In this document: positions 54,855-64,000 of the stretch, piece after piece
How positions within the stretch are numbered: the stretch's first letter is position 1
How the letters are laid out: each line of letters opens with the position of its first letter
Source: Eustoma russellianum
Taxonomy: Eukaryota; Streptophyta; Magnoliopsida; Gentianales; Gentianaceae
NCBI GenBank assembly: GCA_036186865.1
Contig: AP025051.1
Span: 19,587,915-19,651,914, forward strand
DNA length: 64,000 nucleotides
Direction of reading: 5' to 3'
Notes under the pieces: model-generated
The model's database searches: none
Told to the model about the DNA's origin: nothing
Seen by the model: only the letters and a program-made list of their open reading frames with translations
Position numbers and translations under genes: made by a program

Positions 54855-56806
54855 TTCGGTTAGTCTTCTATTCATGTTTACATTGTTTAAACTTGCATAT
54901 GATTGATGCTGCCCAAAACCGTTTAATAGACTGTTTTGTTGTTCTATTAGATTCTGTTTGTTTAGATAGTTTGTTTATGTTTTGAAGTGTTTATTAGATA
55001 GTTTACAATAGTTTGGTAACTTAGTTTTTAGTAGCAAAAACCGAAACACCACAAAAAGATCATAGACTAGACTTAAGTGTGATAGAATCCCTTTGTGTAG
55101 TTTAGGTTAAAACCGTGTGTAACCTGATTGTTCTTATTCAATCTAGCTTAGATAAGGTTCATTAGGTCCTAATCTAGAAGTAAACGGTAGTTTAGTGATT
55201 CCTTAAAACAGAAAACTTGAACACCAAAAATAGATTAGTTGATAGATTAGTTTGTAATCAAGTTGTTAAAATTCTGTTTTAGTAGTTGTGTGCAATCTGT
55301 TTACACGTTTTATTTGCTGCCCTATTTAGCTTAGTTAGAGTAGTTTGCAACATAGTTTAAGTGTTTTAGTTGGTTGTTTAGTTTAGCACAAGAAATCCGA
55401 AAACTAAGAACAAAACAAGTGGTTTTAGTTAACTAAGTGTGCTGCCTAGTTTCTAGTGTTACACGTTTGATAAGTAGAATATAAAGACTTGCATCTAGTA
55501 ACACCTAGTTTAGAAACTGAATGCATCATACAAACAAAAAAACCAAGACAAAAACAAGTAGAATAGATAAGTTTAAAACAAAACAAAACAAGTTAGCTAG
55601 TTTGCATCAAAACTGATTTCCATTAGTTGTTAGTAATCAGCCTTTATAAATTACATTTACAAACAACTAAGTTGCATTTAGCTATCTTAAGATTAGTTAG
55701 ATCATTTGCATCAAAAACAGAAAAAAAAAAACCGAAACAATTTAGTTTAAACTTGATTAAATCTTTGAATGCTATTTGTTTAAACTTGTTGAATTTGATT
55801 TCACCACCCCCGTTACACCTTAAGTCATTGTTTGGTACAAACTTGATTGAATCTTTTAATTGAAACATTATTGACTTGAGATTTGTTAAAAGTGAAGTAA
55901 ATTTGTAAGAAACAAGATTTGATTTCAAATTTTAACGTTGGCTTTACGTTTATCTTTACTTGGGATTGATTCAATTGTTTAAAGACTTTATTGGACTTAA
56001 GTTCTTACTTAGGATCACTTTGTCTATATTTATCCCTACACTGTTAAATTGCCGACCCTGTTATCATCTTGTTGTCTTTACACTTCTTCAACTTGCATTG
56101 AACTTTCATCTATATTTGGTTGTTAAATTTGTGAAACAGTTTTCATATCATTAGTGTTCTTCCGTGTTGTTCAAAGAACGTTTCACAAAAGCCACACCAA
56201 AACTTGTGCAAGTAAAACCAAAGAAAAAGAAGCCGTGAGCAATGTCTCATAAAGGCAAGTGAGCAGTAGACTCACAAAACAGACAAAGCCTATCCAAAGG
56301 AAAATAATTGGGCTTGTTTGTGAAAGAAACTGAGAGAAAAGTCATTTTTAACGTTAAAAAGCAAGAGACAAGACGTATGAGTGATTTGCACAAGAAGTGA
56401 GATATAGCCATCCAAAGTTCACAAAAGGTGAATTGTGCAAAACCAAAAGCAAATACCTACACCAAAAGTGTTGACTGTTGTCAAAGGTTCCTCGAACAAA
56501 CCCTTGTTGAACACTTGTGTGTATGTACTGTCTTTCACTTTATTTACAATTGAATGTGCATTAAAGTTTAAAGTAGATTAAAGGATTGTTCTGTACAAAC
56601 CCTTAGCTTTCTTTGATTCAGCCAAAAACATCACTTGACTTCTATTTTTCTTTGAATCTTAGATAGTCCAAGATTGTTGTTTATTCAATTGTCAATTTGA
56701 AGTAGAAATTTACGTTTTGTTAAAGTTATACTTTGATCTTACTTGCTTGTATTCTGACTTATTTATCTCATTGTTTTACCATCTTGGTTGATTGTTTTGA
56801 TTAAAC
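54855..56806 (+). other. Leader of N-d with degenerate tandem repeats
   Basis: Units rich in CCGAAACACCACAAAAA-like blocks recur near 55030, 55205, 55390, 55535 and 55705. The last kilobase aligns with N-a (4294-5330). No ATG-started gene is supported. Confidence 0.7.
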
Positions 56807-58104
56807 ATGATTCTAAAAACCATTTGGGGAGTTGAATGCCATAATAGGAGAGACTATGATGAACTGGAAAAACGTATGAACTCCTTTGGTCGTAAGAATG
56901 GTTTATGGGTTGGATATTGGGAATGTAAAACTCCTAGATATCAAACTCTTTCTCAGTGCAATAAAGACGTTAGTGCATATTACAATGAAATGCTTGATGA
57001 TTTGTACTATGCTTATGTTGAAGAACATGAGGAATTAAGCATGATTAGGTTCTTTGCTGGATTAGATAAAGAGATCGCTGATTGCATGTTGTCTGAAAAA
57101 TTCTCATCACTTTATGACATGTATAAAAAGGCAAAGATTGTTCAATCAAACCTAATCCCATGGCAAGTTAATCAAAACTATGGGTATGAACTGAACTCTT
57201 GTGATTCTGAAAATGACAAACCAAATCCTGTTAAGTTAAGCAATTTGAGTCAGCCTATGGATAATATTGAAAATGCATTGCTTCAACTTAGAGACATGGT
57301 GCAAGTATTGATAGAATCTGAAAAGAAAAAACTTGCAATCTGACATTTCTGTGAATGATGGTTTGTATGAAATTAGCCCCAACATGTCTGAAACTGGAAC
57401 TCCTTTATCTGAATTGCATGTTCAACCTTGTGTACTGTCTGAAGAAGACCCTTCACTTGAATCTGTTGGTGATTTCCAAAGTGTTAGTCGTTTGCTTATA
57501 GATGATGTTAATTGTGATAACACTTTGTCTGAAAATGATTTACATTGTGACATGCATATAAATGAAATCCCTGCGCATGATCTGCATTCTGCTGAGATGC
57601 TTGTTTCTGGGTTACAATCTGAATTACATTCTTGTACATTTCATTGATGACATTGATGTAAGTAATTCTGTTGAGAATGACATTGATAAACTAGATTCTT
57701 ATGATTTGATGTTAGCTGAACTAGATTGTCTACTTGATGTAGAGCTTGATCATGATGTCATTATTGAAATAGATTCAGCTACAAATGAACATAAATCCTT
57801 GGATGAACTAGTTAATGAATTGAATGACATATTTAGTATAGATGAAGACTCTATTTCTGAAATATCTATTTCATCTCATCTTGTTGAATGTCTGCCTATT
57901 GTCATCTCAATTGATACATCTTGTCTAAATACTGCACATGTCTGTAAGATTTGTACATTTAGTGTTAACATGTTGCAATATGCTTTTTGGATGTTGTTTT
58001 ATCTGTTAGGATGTATGTGTTCTAAAATTTTTGTTATCATATTGTTAATACATCCTAAACATTTTAGAAAGTGTGTACACACCTTATTCTTTCTTCAAAG
58101 ATAA
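56807..58104 (+). pseudogene. Gag-like / hydrophobic-tail protein, frameshifted (N-d)
   Basis: ATG 56807 opens 178 codons with the same start (TIWGVECH) and Gag-like region as N-b (KDVSAYYNEMLDDLYYAY; MIRFFAGLDKEIADCM). Frameshifts near 57335 and 57600-57640 move the remainder to other frames. These still align with N-b to the end: DNTLSEN, DMHINEIPAHD, IDDIDV, LAELDCLLDVELD, the hydrophobic FWMLFYLLGC, and LIHPKHFRKCVHTL. The original length would have been close to 434 residues. It has no zinc knuckle or enzyme domain. The role is unknown beyond Gag similarity. Confidence 0.8.
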
Positions 58105-58243
58105 GGATGCACCAAGGTATTTCACCTTCACCATTTGTATTATCATGTTCCTATTTGGTTATCGTGTAGTTGAGCATACGTGTACATCCTAAACCCCTAT
58201 CCCTTATTCTATCCATGTTGAGATTCGAGGACGAATCATTTTC

Positions 58244-58256
58244 AAGAGGGAGGGAA
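58244..58256 (+). other. Polypurine tract of N-d
   Basis: AAGAGGGAGGGAA abutting the 3' LTR, preceded by a gypsy pol-end relic (RFEDESF). Confidence 0.88.
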
Positions 58257-59664
58257 TGATGAGCCCACGATGGGGTCAACGCAACATATTTTCATGTATC
58301 ATTTATTGTCACATGTTAGTTCTGTAAGACATGGCATATCACTGTTAACTCCGCACACACTAGTGCTACTTCTTATGTCTTATAGTCTTAACTAACCCTT
58401 AGGACATGTCATATATGTTGTGTATCTTGTGTTTGTTGCTTGGTGTCTTTGAAGATAGGTCAAAGAGAGCTTAACATTGAAAATGATGAGCTACAGCCTA
58501 ACCTTGGGAATACAAACACTGATGATAACACCTCACTGCCCCGCATAGGTCCCATAACAAGGAGTATGGCTAAGAAGTTATTACATTGTGTTGAATCATT
58601 TCTTTACAGGCATGAAGAGGATGAACCAAGCAAAGATGATGTCCATTGGGTTTATATGATACAAGCTTTGATCTAGTTGTATCAAAAACATGTTGTACAT
58701 ATCTTTAGTTGTTCTTTTTAATATTGTTGGTTGGTTAACCTTGTTTTAGGATAGTTTGTGTTGTATTATTGCCTTGTCTTTCAGGTACACGTATTTAGCT
58801 TGAAGATGCAATTAAAACCTGAAATTTTGTTCAAGCAAGGAGGTGATAAGCAAGTAGCTTACAAGCAAGGCGGTGACAAGCACTCATGTCAAATTCAAGA
58901 ATTCTTCTTCACGTTGGAATGGATGGACAAGCTGCTCATTTCATGAACCAATTGGAAGAAGTCTTGCAAATCTTCAAACCAATCAAAAACAAGCAAGGAG
59001 ACAAGCAAGCAAGCTGCACAACAAATGAACCAATCAGATCCTTGAAGTTTAAGGCTTGATTCACGCAAGATTGCTTTGAATATTCAAAGCCTAAACTACA
59101 ACCAATCAAAGGGGAGTTCAAACCAAGCTGCTCATTGTATTAACCAATCAAAATTATGGGTGAAATCAAGCAAGGAAGAAATGGCAAAAGCAACAAGATT
59201 TCTTGGAACCAAAGTTGTTCAAAAGCAAGCATGTTATTTTAGTCTTGTACTTTGTACTTTAAACCTTGTACACTTTGTAAATTTTCGTTTGTTATAAGTA
59301 GCATAGAAGCTGAATGTACAAAAACCACAATTCAATCATATTTCAATCAAAATTTCCTTTAAGGAATTCTCAACTTTTCTAGTTGAAGTTTAAGACCACT
59401 AACGGTTTTCTTCCAAGTTCATGGCCTAGAACTTGTTAGTATTTACTTCATTTTTGGTTTACAGCATCTTAGGGTCTCAATGAGGTTTTAGATGTGTTGG
59501 AATGCCAAGGAGGAAGAGGTGTTGGTATAAATTGAGCCAAGAACAAACGGTTACAGTTCAAGGGGTGTCATTGTGATGTTCTTTGCCATAGCTGAGGTTC
59601 AAATCAATTTGGAGTAGAAGACAAAGTCCTTGGAACGTTTTTCTAGCCTTCATTTGGCTCATCA
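58257..59664 (+). repeat. 3' LTR of N-d (1408 bp)
   Basis: Same length and ends as the 5' LTR; pol-tail remnant at 58440-58676. The target duplication GCACC follows. Confidence 0.95.
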
Positions 59665-59669
59665 GCACC

Positions 59670-60911
59670 TTTAAGCAATGGCAACGCCTTCAAAATGCTC
59701 AACTTTGAAGGATCTTAACCTAGGTTTTTAATACAAAACCAAGAAAACAAAGTCTCACACAAAGTGAAAGAAATATCAAGAATTCTTATTCATCAAAAGT
59801 TGTCTTCTTTACACGCCCCAAGGGGCTTATTTATAGCCTAAATTTCGTCCCCCCCTTCAGCCTAGAAACAATTCAAATAAAGCTATCTAACAAATGTTTA
59901 AACTTGAAATTTGCTTGAGTTTCAAAACTAAGATAATTCTAGCTAAAACTTGAAATACTTGCAAGATGTTATTCTATCCATTCAGCTGTGTATGAGAGTC
60001 CACTAATCTCTTGGAGGAGCTGATTTGATGAGTAGGATGAGGCCTGAAGTTGAATTCAAAAGTTGGTTGAATTTGAATTCAAGTTGAGTTTGAATTTGAG
60101 CTTGTTTTGAACTTGGCTCTTGCATATCTTTTCCACTAATCCAGCCGTGTCCCTTGAGGAAATGAGTGTAGAAAAACCTGATTTGATGATGATAAGATGG
60201 CTGGGATTGAATTCAAAAGATGGTTGAAATTCGAATTCAAATTGAGTCTGAATTTGAATTCAATTTGAATTGGGTTTTATCCCCTTCTTTCTCTTCAAAC
60301 ATGGCGTGTGGAAGGCTGTTGATTTAGCTGAATTCATCTTGAATTTGAAGCCTCAATCTGGTTGAACTTGAATTCAAATCAAGGTTGAATTTAAATTCAA
60401 GTTTGTCTTCAAGTTCGAATTCAGGTAGGATTCCATCCTTCAATTCAAAATGGCCAGCCCCCTTTTGTGATCCTTGGAGATGATTTTGATTTCAATTTGG
60501 ACAAGGAATTCCATCTAGGACACATTTGAATTTGTCTTTGTGGAGACAAACATTCCTTTCAAGGCAACATTCCTTTTGTTCCCTTCTTTTGTGATACACG
60601 CCTAGAATGCTCCTTTTTGGGCCTCCATTTTATTTGGATTTTCCATGTACCTAATTTGCCTACAAAGAAAACACATAAAACAAGGATCACAAGAAAATAA
60701 GATAAACTTTAAGATAAAGAAGGCACACACACGTTTGCACTCAAGGTGAAGGTTCAATGAAATGAACCCAAGGGATCTTAGGTTCATCTTGAACATGCTT
60801 GTACAAGAAGGTGGCAACTTGATGACAAAGTTCTCTTGCCCTACTTCTTGTCATAGGACCCTTGACCTCTTGATGGGGCCCTTGATCCTCATCGGACCTT
60901 GATCCTCATCA
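59670..60911 (-). repeat. 5' LTR of G1-b, second part
   Basis: Resumes after N-d (TTTAAGCAATGG...) and ends CCTCATCA. With 53246-53432 it makes about 1429 bp, close to the 3' LTR. The target duplication CCCCG follows. Confidence 0.93.
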
Positions 60912-60916
60912 CCCCG

Positions 60917-60948
60917 GATTTAGTTCCTGTATTTGATGGGGTACAACA
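60917..60948 (-). repeat. 5' LTR of T-b, terminal 32 bp
   Basis: GATTTAGTTCCTGTATTTGA then GGGGTACAACA, matching the end of the 3' LTR (40640-40673) after removal of G1-b. Confidence 0.85.
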
Positions 60949-63791
60949 GCATGGACAAAGTCAAAGTTGATGAGTGGTGTGGATGAGGTAAGAGAGTATA
61001 GAAGATTATGTGACCTATTAACCCCGGGTCTGGAATCGGGTTATGAGCATTCTTAGCCGGCAAGGAAGTCATAAAACCTTTCTTTTGAAAATTGTGGGAC
61101 CATAAACAAGTTACATGCATAACGAAAACTTTCTTGCTTGAAAGAAGCTTATGTGCATACAGAAAACTTAGAAAATTAGATTCATGATGCACGTGATCAT
61201 GCGTGATACATGGGATGAAATGCGATGCAAGTCGTGGCATGAACCATCTTAAAATTACTTAGAACATGACATAATTCCCATGAGCTGGAACTTTCCATAA
61301 TTTATGTTATGTTCATGAGTCCTCCAATATAACAAATCCGACCTATTTTTATAATCTTTTGCTTTACATATGAATAATGGGGTCCTATCTACATGCCATA
61401 AAATTTTCGTGATATTTAAAGATGAATAAGACCCTTAAATAGTTAAATTGCTAAAAAGTGTATTGCTGAATCCAGCAGTACAGTACCCATCTTTTCCTTA
61501 ATTTCCAAGACCATAAAATCTTAATTAATTTGGGCAAATACCTGGGAAGCACAGTAAACACATCAAGGATTAATATTCATGTGCCCAAACTGTTCATATA
61601 AGTAAAAATCCACAAGATTAAGGCCTCTTAACTTATTCCATAATTCTGTCCAGTTTTCCATTTTTGTAACGTCAACTTCAGATCAGTAGTTACCCATCAA
61701 AACGATAATTCCAAGTTGATTAATTTACATGGACATGCTCACCTATGTCCTAAGTGATTACCATAAAATTCCAGAGCAATCCAACGACTTTAAAGGGGTC
61801 ATTTAATAACTTTCTCGAAATTGGTCACATGCTGATTCTAGAGTGACCAGCTTTACAAAATATTTTATTGTGGCAAAACCATAATTTCTTTTTCCACAAT
61901 TCCAACTCACAGACGTCATAGACATGCAGAGCTAGCATCCTACAAATAATCGGCTCATTTTCACTTTCCTAAGGTCCATTCTTAGGTCACACAATACGCT
62001 ACATAAAACTGTCCTGCTCCAGTAGTTTGGTCTTTTGTCACTTTTTCATGTTAAGTACATACCAACTAACCTTATTCTTATAAAATAACTTATTAGCCAC
62101 TAAATACACCCCTTTAACATGAATATTCCAGATTTCATAACTTTTGTTAAGTCACATATGTATAACACCAAAACAGTTTGTAACTGACACATAACATTCA
62201 TCACTCTTGCTCATTTTGCATTTTATAAAGTCTACCATTGGTACAACTAATGCATGCATCACCTAGCTACCCTCACAGCCCGTTTTCTTGTGCCAAAAAG
62301 AAGTCATGTCACCTTTCAAATTGAGTACAAATATACTCATGAAACAAATCATTCAAGCATGCCAAAACAACTTTGTAAAAGCACATATAGCCCACACGCC
62401 ATTTCATACTCCTCATGCTTAACACAAAATCCATTCTTTGCCAAGAATCAATTTTCTAGTCCATACATCATCCTAAAACAGCCCTCTTATCATATTGCAT
62501 GTAGTCAAAGAACTCATCTTTGGAAGTATTATTCACAAGCAAGTCATTTTTCTTAAGGAACCACTAAGATCTTTAGCTTGACACTTAGTAGCTTCAACTA
62601 AAATTCATATCTTAATAATAACTAATCATTCAAGCCATCAACTCCTTAAATAAGTCATGAGAGTCTAGAGTATACTTGCCTCTTCAAGCTAGAACCTTTT
62701 CTTAGCTTGGATCTTGGATTAAATGAGTTGAAATTTTCCTCCACTACATCCATGAAGCACACGGTTTTGAGGGAGGAAAAAGGAAAATGTTAGCTACCAT
62801 TTTAAATGAAAAATAGAGCTAACTTGATGCTAGATTTACTTACCAAGATGAGGTTTTGAATGGAGCTTGAGAGGAACTCAAACTATCAAGAGCTTGCACC
62901 ACTTAAAAGATTGAAAAACTTGTACCTAGTGACCATGGAGGTCAAGGGTTTGGGGTAGGAAAAGGAACCAAGTGAGCTTCATTCTTTGAAATAGAGAATC
63001 CACTTAAGAAGCTTAGAATGAGACTTACCTAGATGCTTTTTTGAACTTGAAAATGGAAGTAGTGTTGAATCTCCTAGCTCCAAGGGTCGTGTAGTAGGGG
63101 TTGAAGGAGATGAAAATAGTCTAAATATTTTCTTTGCTTGGGGGACTTCTTGAGAGAGTACAAGATGAAGATGTATGTGAAGCTTCTAGGTAGTATTAAA
63201 GAAGGGTTAATGGTGGAGGGAGGGAAGGGGAGGCCGACGCATGGGGGGGAAGAGAGCAAGGCTTTTCATGAAAAGTAAGAAAAGCAAGCCTTGGTCTTGT
63301 AACTTGTAAGCTTTTTGCCTATTGTTTGAAATATAATTTTTAAATAATGGAAAACTAGAAGGGTTGAAGGGTTCTAGAAACCCCTTGGGTTTTGCCGAAA
63401 TCTTGGGGCCTTGGGGAGGGCATTTTTGTCTTTTCACAATTTTCATAACTCATACTTATATAATTATACTATTATTTATATTATCTAATTTCTTGTATAT
63501 GATTTTAGGTTTGCTTTTGTGAAGACCATTTAGGTTAGTCTCCTTATTATAAAAAGGAAAATATTCTACGGCCCTTTAATGTCTTGTGGCCGAAATCCCT
63601 AGGCTCTAGAGGGGCAAAATGGTCATTTCACATACTTTATGACATCCACTTGTATAATTATATAGTATATATCTTAAAAGAATTTAAGTAAAGAAGCACT
63701 AATATAACTTTAATAAAATGTACTTGGAAGAATTGATATTTCATTATGCCACATCATCATTGTTTCAAGTATAGTACGGTTGGGTACAACA
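60949..63791 (-). repeat. T-c: 3' LTR of a second long-LTR element, incomplete
   Basis: Diverged from but collinear with the T-b LTR: TTAACCCCGGGTCTGGAA (near 61015) with 36984; ATAAAATTTTCGTGA (near 61400) with 37327; and the terminal GGGTACAACA with 40673. The first ~0.8 kb of the LTR is missing on the left. Short open frames (60920-61240, 62254-62556, 63074-63446) have no family resemblance and are not called. Confidence 0.75.
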
Positions 63792-63805
63792 TGCTCCCCC
63801 CTTAA
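63792..63805 (-). other. Polypurine tract of T-c
   Basis: Minus strand TTAAGGGGGGAGCA next to the LTR start, parallel to 40674-40687. Confidence 0.85.
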
Positions 63806-63835
63806 CATAAGTTTCGTCCTCGAAACTTAAGAGAA

Positions 63836-64000
63836 CTAGTCAAAAAAGATGGGGTATCTATTCTTCATGTCTTCCTCAGTTTCCCATGTGGCTTCTTCTC
63901 CAGAATGGTATTTCCACTGAACCTTCACCATAGGTATGGATCTCTTTCTCAACTTCTTCTCTTTCCAATCAACGATCTTTAGAGGCTCCTCTATATAAGA
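63836..64000 (-). CDS. pol: Chromodomain end of gypsy integrase, partial (T-c)
   Basis: The minus-strand frame is open from the window edge to a TAG at 63836-63838, about 54 codons. It reads a conserved RKRSIPMVKVQW, YHSGEEATWETEEDM and NRYPIFFD end. The W-x-x-(H)-x-x-E-E-A-T-W-E pattern is the chromodomain found at the C-terminus of chromovirus integrases, which is thought to guide insertion to particular chromatin. No break is seen in the visible part. Its 3' UTR and polypurine tract lie immediately downstream. Confidence 0.9.
   Translation of the reverse strand, partial: SYIEEPLKIVDWKEKKLRKRSIPMVKVQWKYHSGEEATWETEEDMKNRYPIFFD

Larger units (their letters stand above)
53433..59664 (+). mobile_element. 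N-d: complete non-autonomous LTR element
   Basis: 6232 bp flanked by GCACC (53428-53432 and 59665-59669). The two LTRs are both 1408 bp and differ by about 14 substitutions by eye (around 1%). Between them lie a primer site, a leader of about 2 kb, a gag-like ORF with two frameshifts, and a polypurine tract; there is no enzyme domain. It lies opposite in orientation to its host G1-b and is among the youngest insertions in the window. Confidence 0.94.
45310..60911 (-). mobile_element. G1-b: full-length Ty3/gypsy element containing N-d
   Basis: Flanked by CCCCG duplications (45305-45309 and 60912-60916). Its own length without N-d is about 9.4 kb. Order on the minus strand: 5' LTR (60911-53246, split by N-d), primer site, leader, gag-protease, reverse transcriptase-RNase H, integrase, polypurine tract, 3' LTR (46758-45310). 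All expected domains are present, but at least two stops and several frameshifts make the copy inactive. The empty target is visible in the T-b 3' LTR near 40636-40640. Confidence 0.94.
32955..60948 (-). mobile_element. T-b: long-LTR chromovirus-type element, gag only, host of the nest
   Basis: Minus-strand element. Its 3' LTR is 32955-40673, internal region 40674-42207, and 5' LTR 42208-45309 plus 60917-60948, with G1-b inserted in the 5' LTR. Termini are TGTAGCGCC...GTACAACA. Internal DNA is only about 1.5 kb and holds a gag remnant, primer site and polypurine tract; all of pol is gone. Immediate flanks are GCACG (32950-32954) and GCATG (60949-60953), a 4/5 match. Left flank is MULE; right flank resembles a related LTR (T-c), so flanks may be rearranged. 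Confidence 0.85.

Noticed and set aside
55960..56154. A hydrophobic leader reading frame shared by N-d, N-a (4834-5088) and N-b (19502-19693)
   Set aside because: In the copies checked it begins with TTG and has no ATG near the start, and it lies in a leader. Shared ancestry explains the similarity without coding function.
1..64000. Host protein-coding genes and tRNA or rRNA genes
   Set aside because: Every recognisable coding stretch belongs to a transposable element, and no cloverleaf-type or rRNA-like segment stood out. A short exon of a host gene could still be missed without expression data.

Overview
The window looks like repeat-packed heterochromatin from a flowering-plant nuclear genome. 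Every long stretch I can interpret is transposable-element DNA, and I find no convincing host gene, tRNA, rRNA or CRISPR array. The evidence is: Ty3/gypsy elements primed by initiator-Met tRNA, plant L1-type LINEs ending in an RNase H domain, a MuDR-type DNA transposon, AT-rich sequence, and plant telo-box motifs. I cannot name the species.

Copy names are mine. G1 is an autonomous-type Ty3/gypsy family: G1-a 1-4293 (partial), G1-b 45310-60911, G1-c 30383-32443. N is a non-autonomous LTR family with one gag-like ORF: N-a 4294-7557, N-b 14588-22668, N-c solo LTR 15391-16683, N-d 53433-59664. T is a long-LTR chromovirus family: T-a 27988-29327, T-b 32955-60948, T-c 60949-64000. L-a, L-b and L-c are LINEs.

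Layout from left to right. G1-a (minus) abuts and probably interrupts N-a (minus). Next is LINE L-a (7558-9612), then LINE L-b (9613-23756). L-b is split by N-b (target duplication CTATC), and one LTR of N-b holds solo LTR N-c (duplication TGAAA). A (TA)n tract separates L-b from inverted LINE L-c. Then come a repeat block with a copia-like LTR (25671-27987), T-a, and a MULE (29328-32954) that contains deletion derivative G1-c (duplication GGGAT). From 32955 to 60948 is a three-deep nest: N-d (duplication GCACC) inside the 5' LTR of G1-b (duplication CCCCG) inside the 5' LTR of T-b. The window ends in the 3' LTR and chromodomain of T-c.

The observations I rate highest are these. Family N has a single ORF that pairs a shortened Gag with an acidic linker and a conserved hydrophobic C-terminal segment. 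Its LTR carries a remnant of a gypsy pol tail that matches the tail the G1 family encodes inside its own LTR, which suggests N is a non-autonomous partner of a G1-like (possibly CRM-clade, centromere-associated) retrotransposon. The N leader is a degenerate tandem array with a period of about 175-180 bp.
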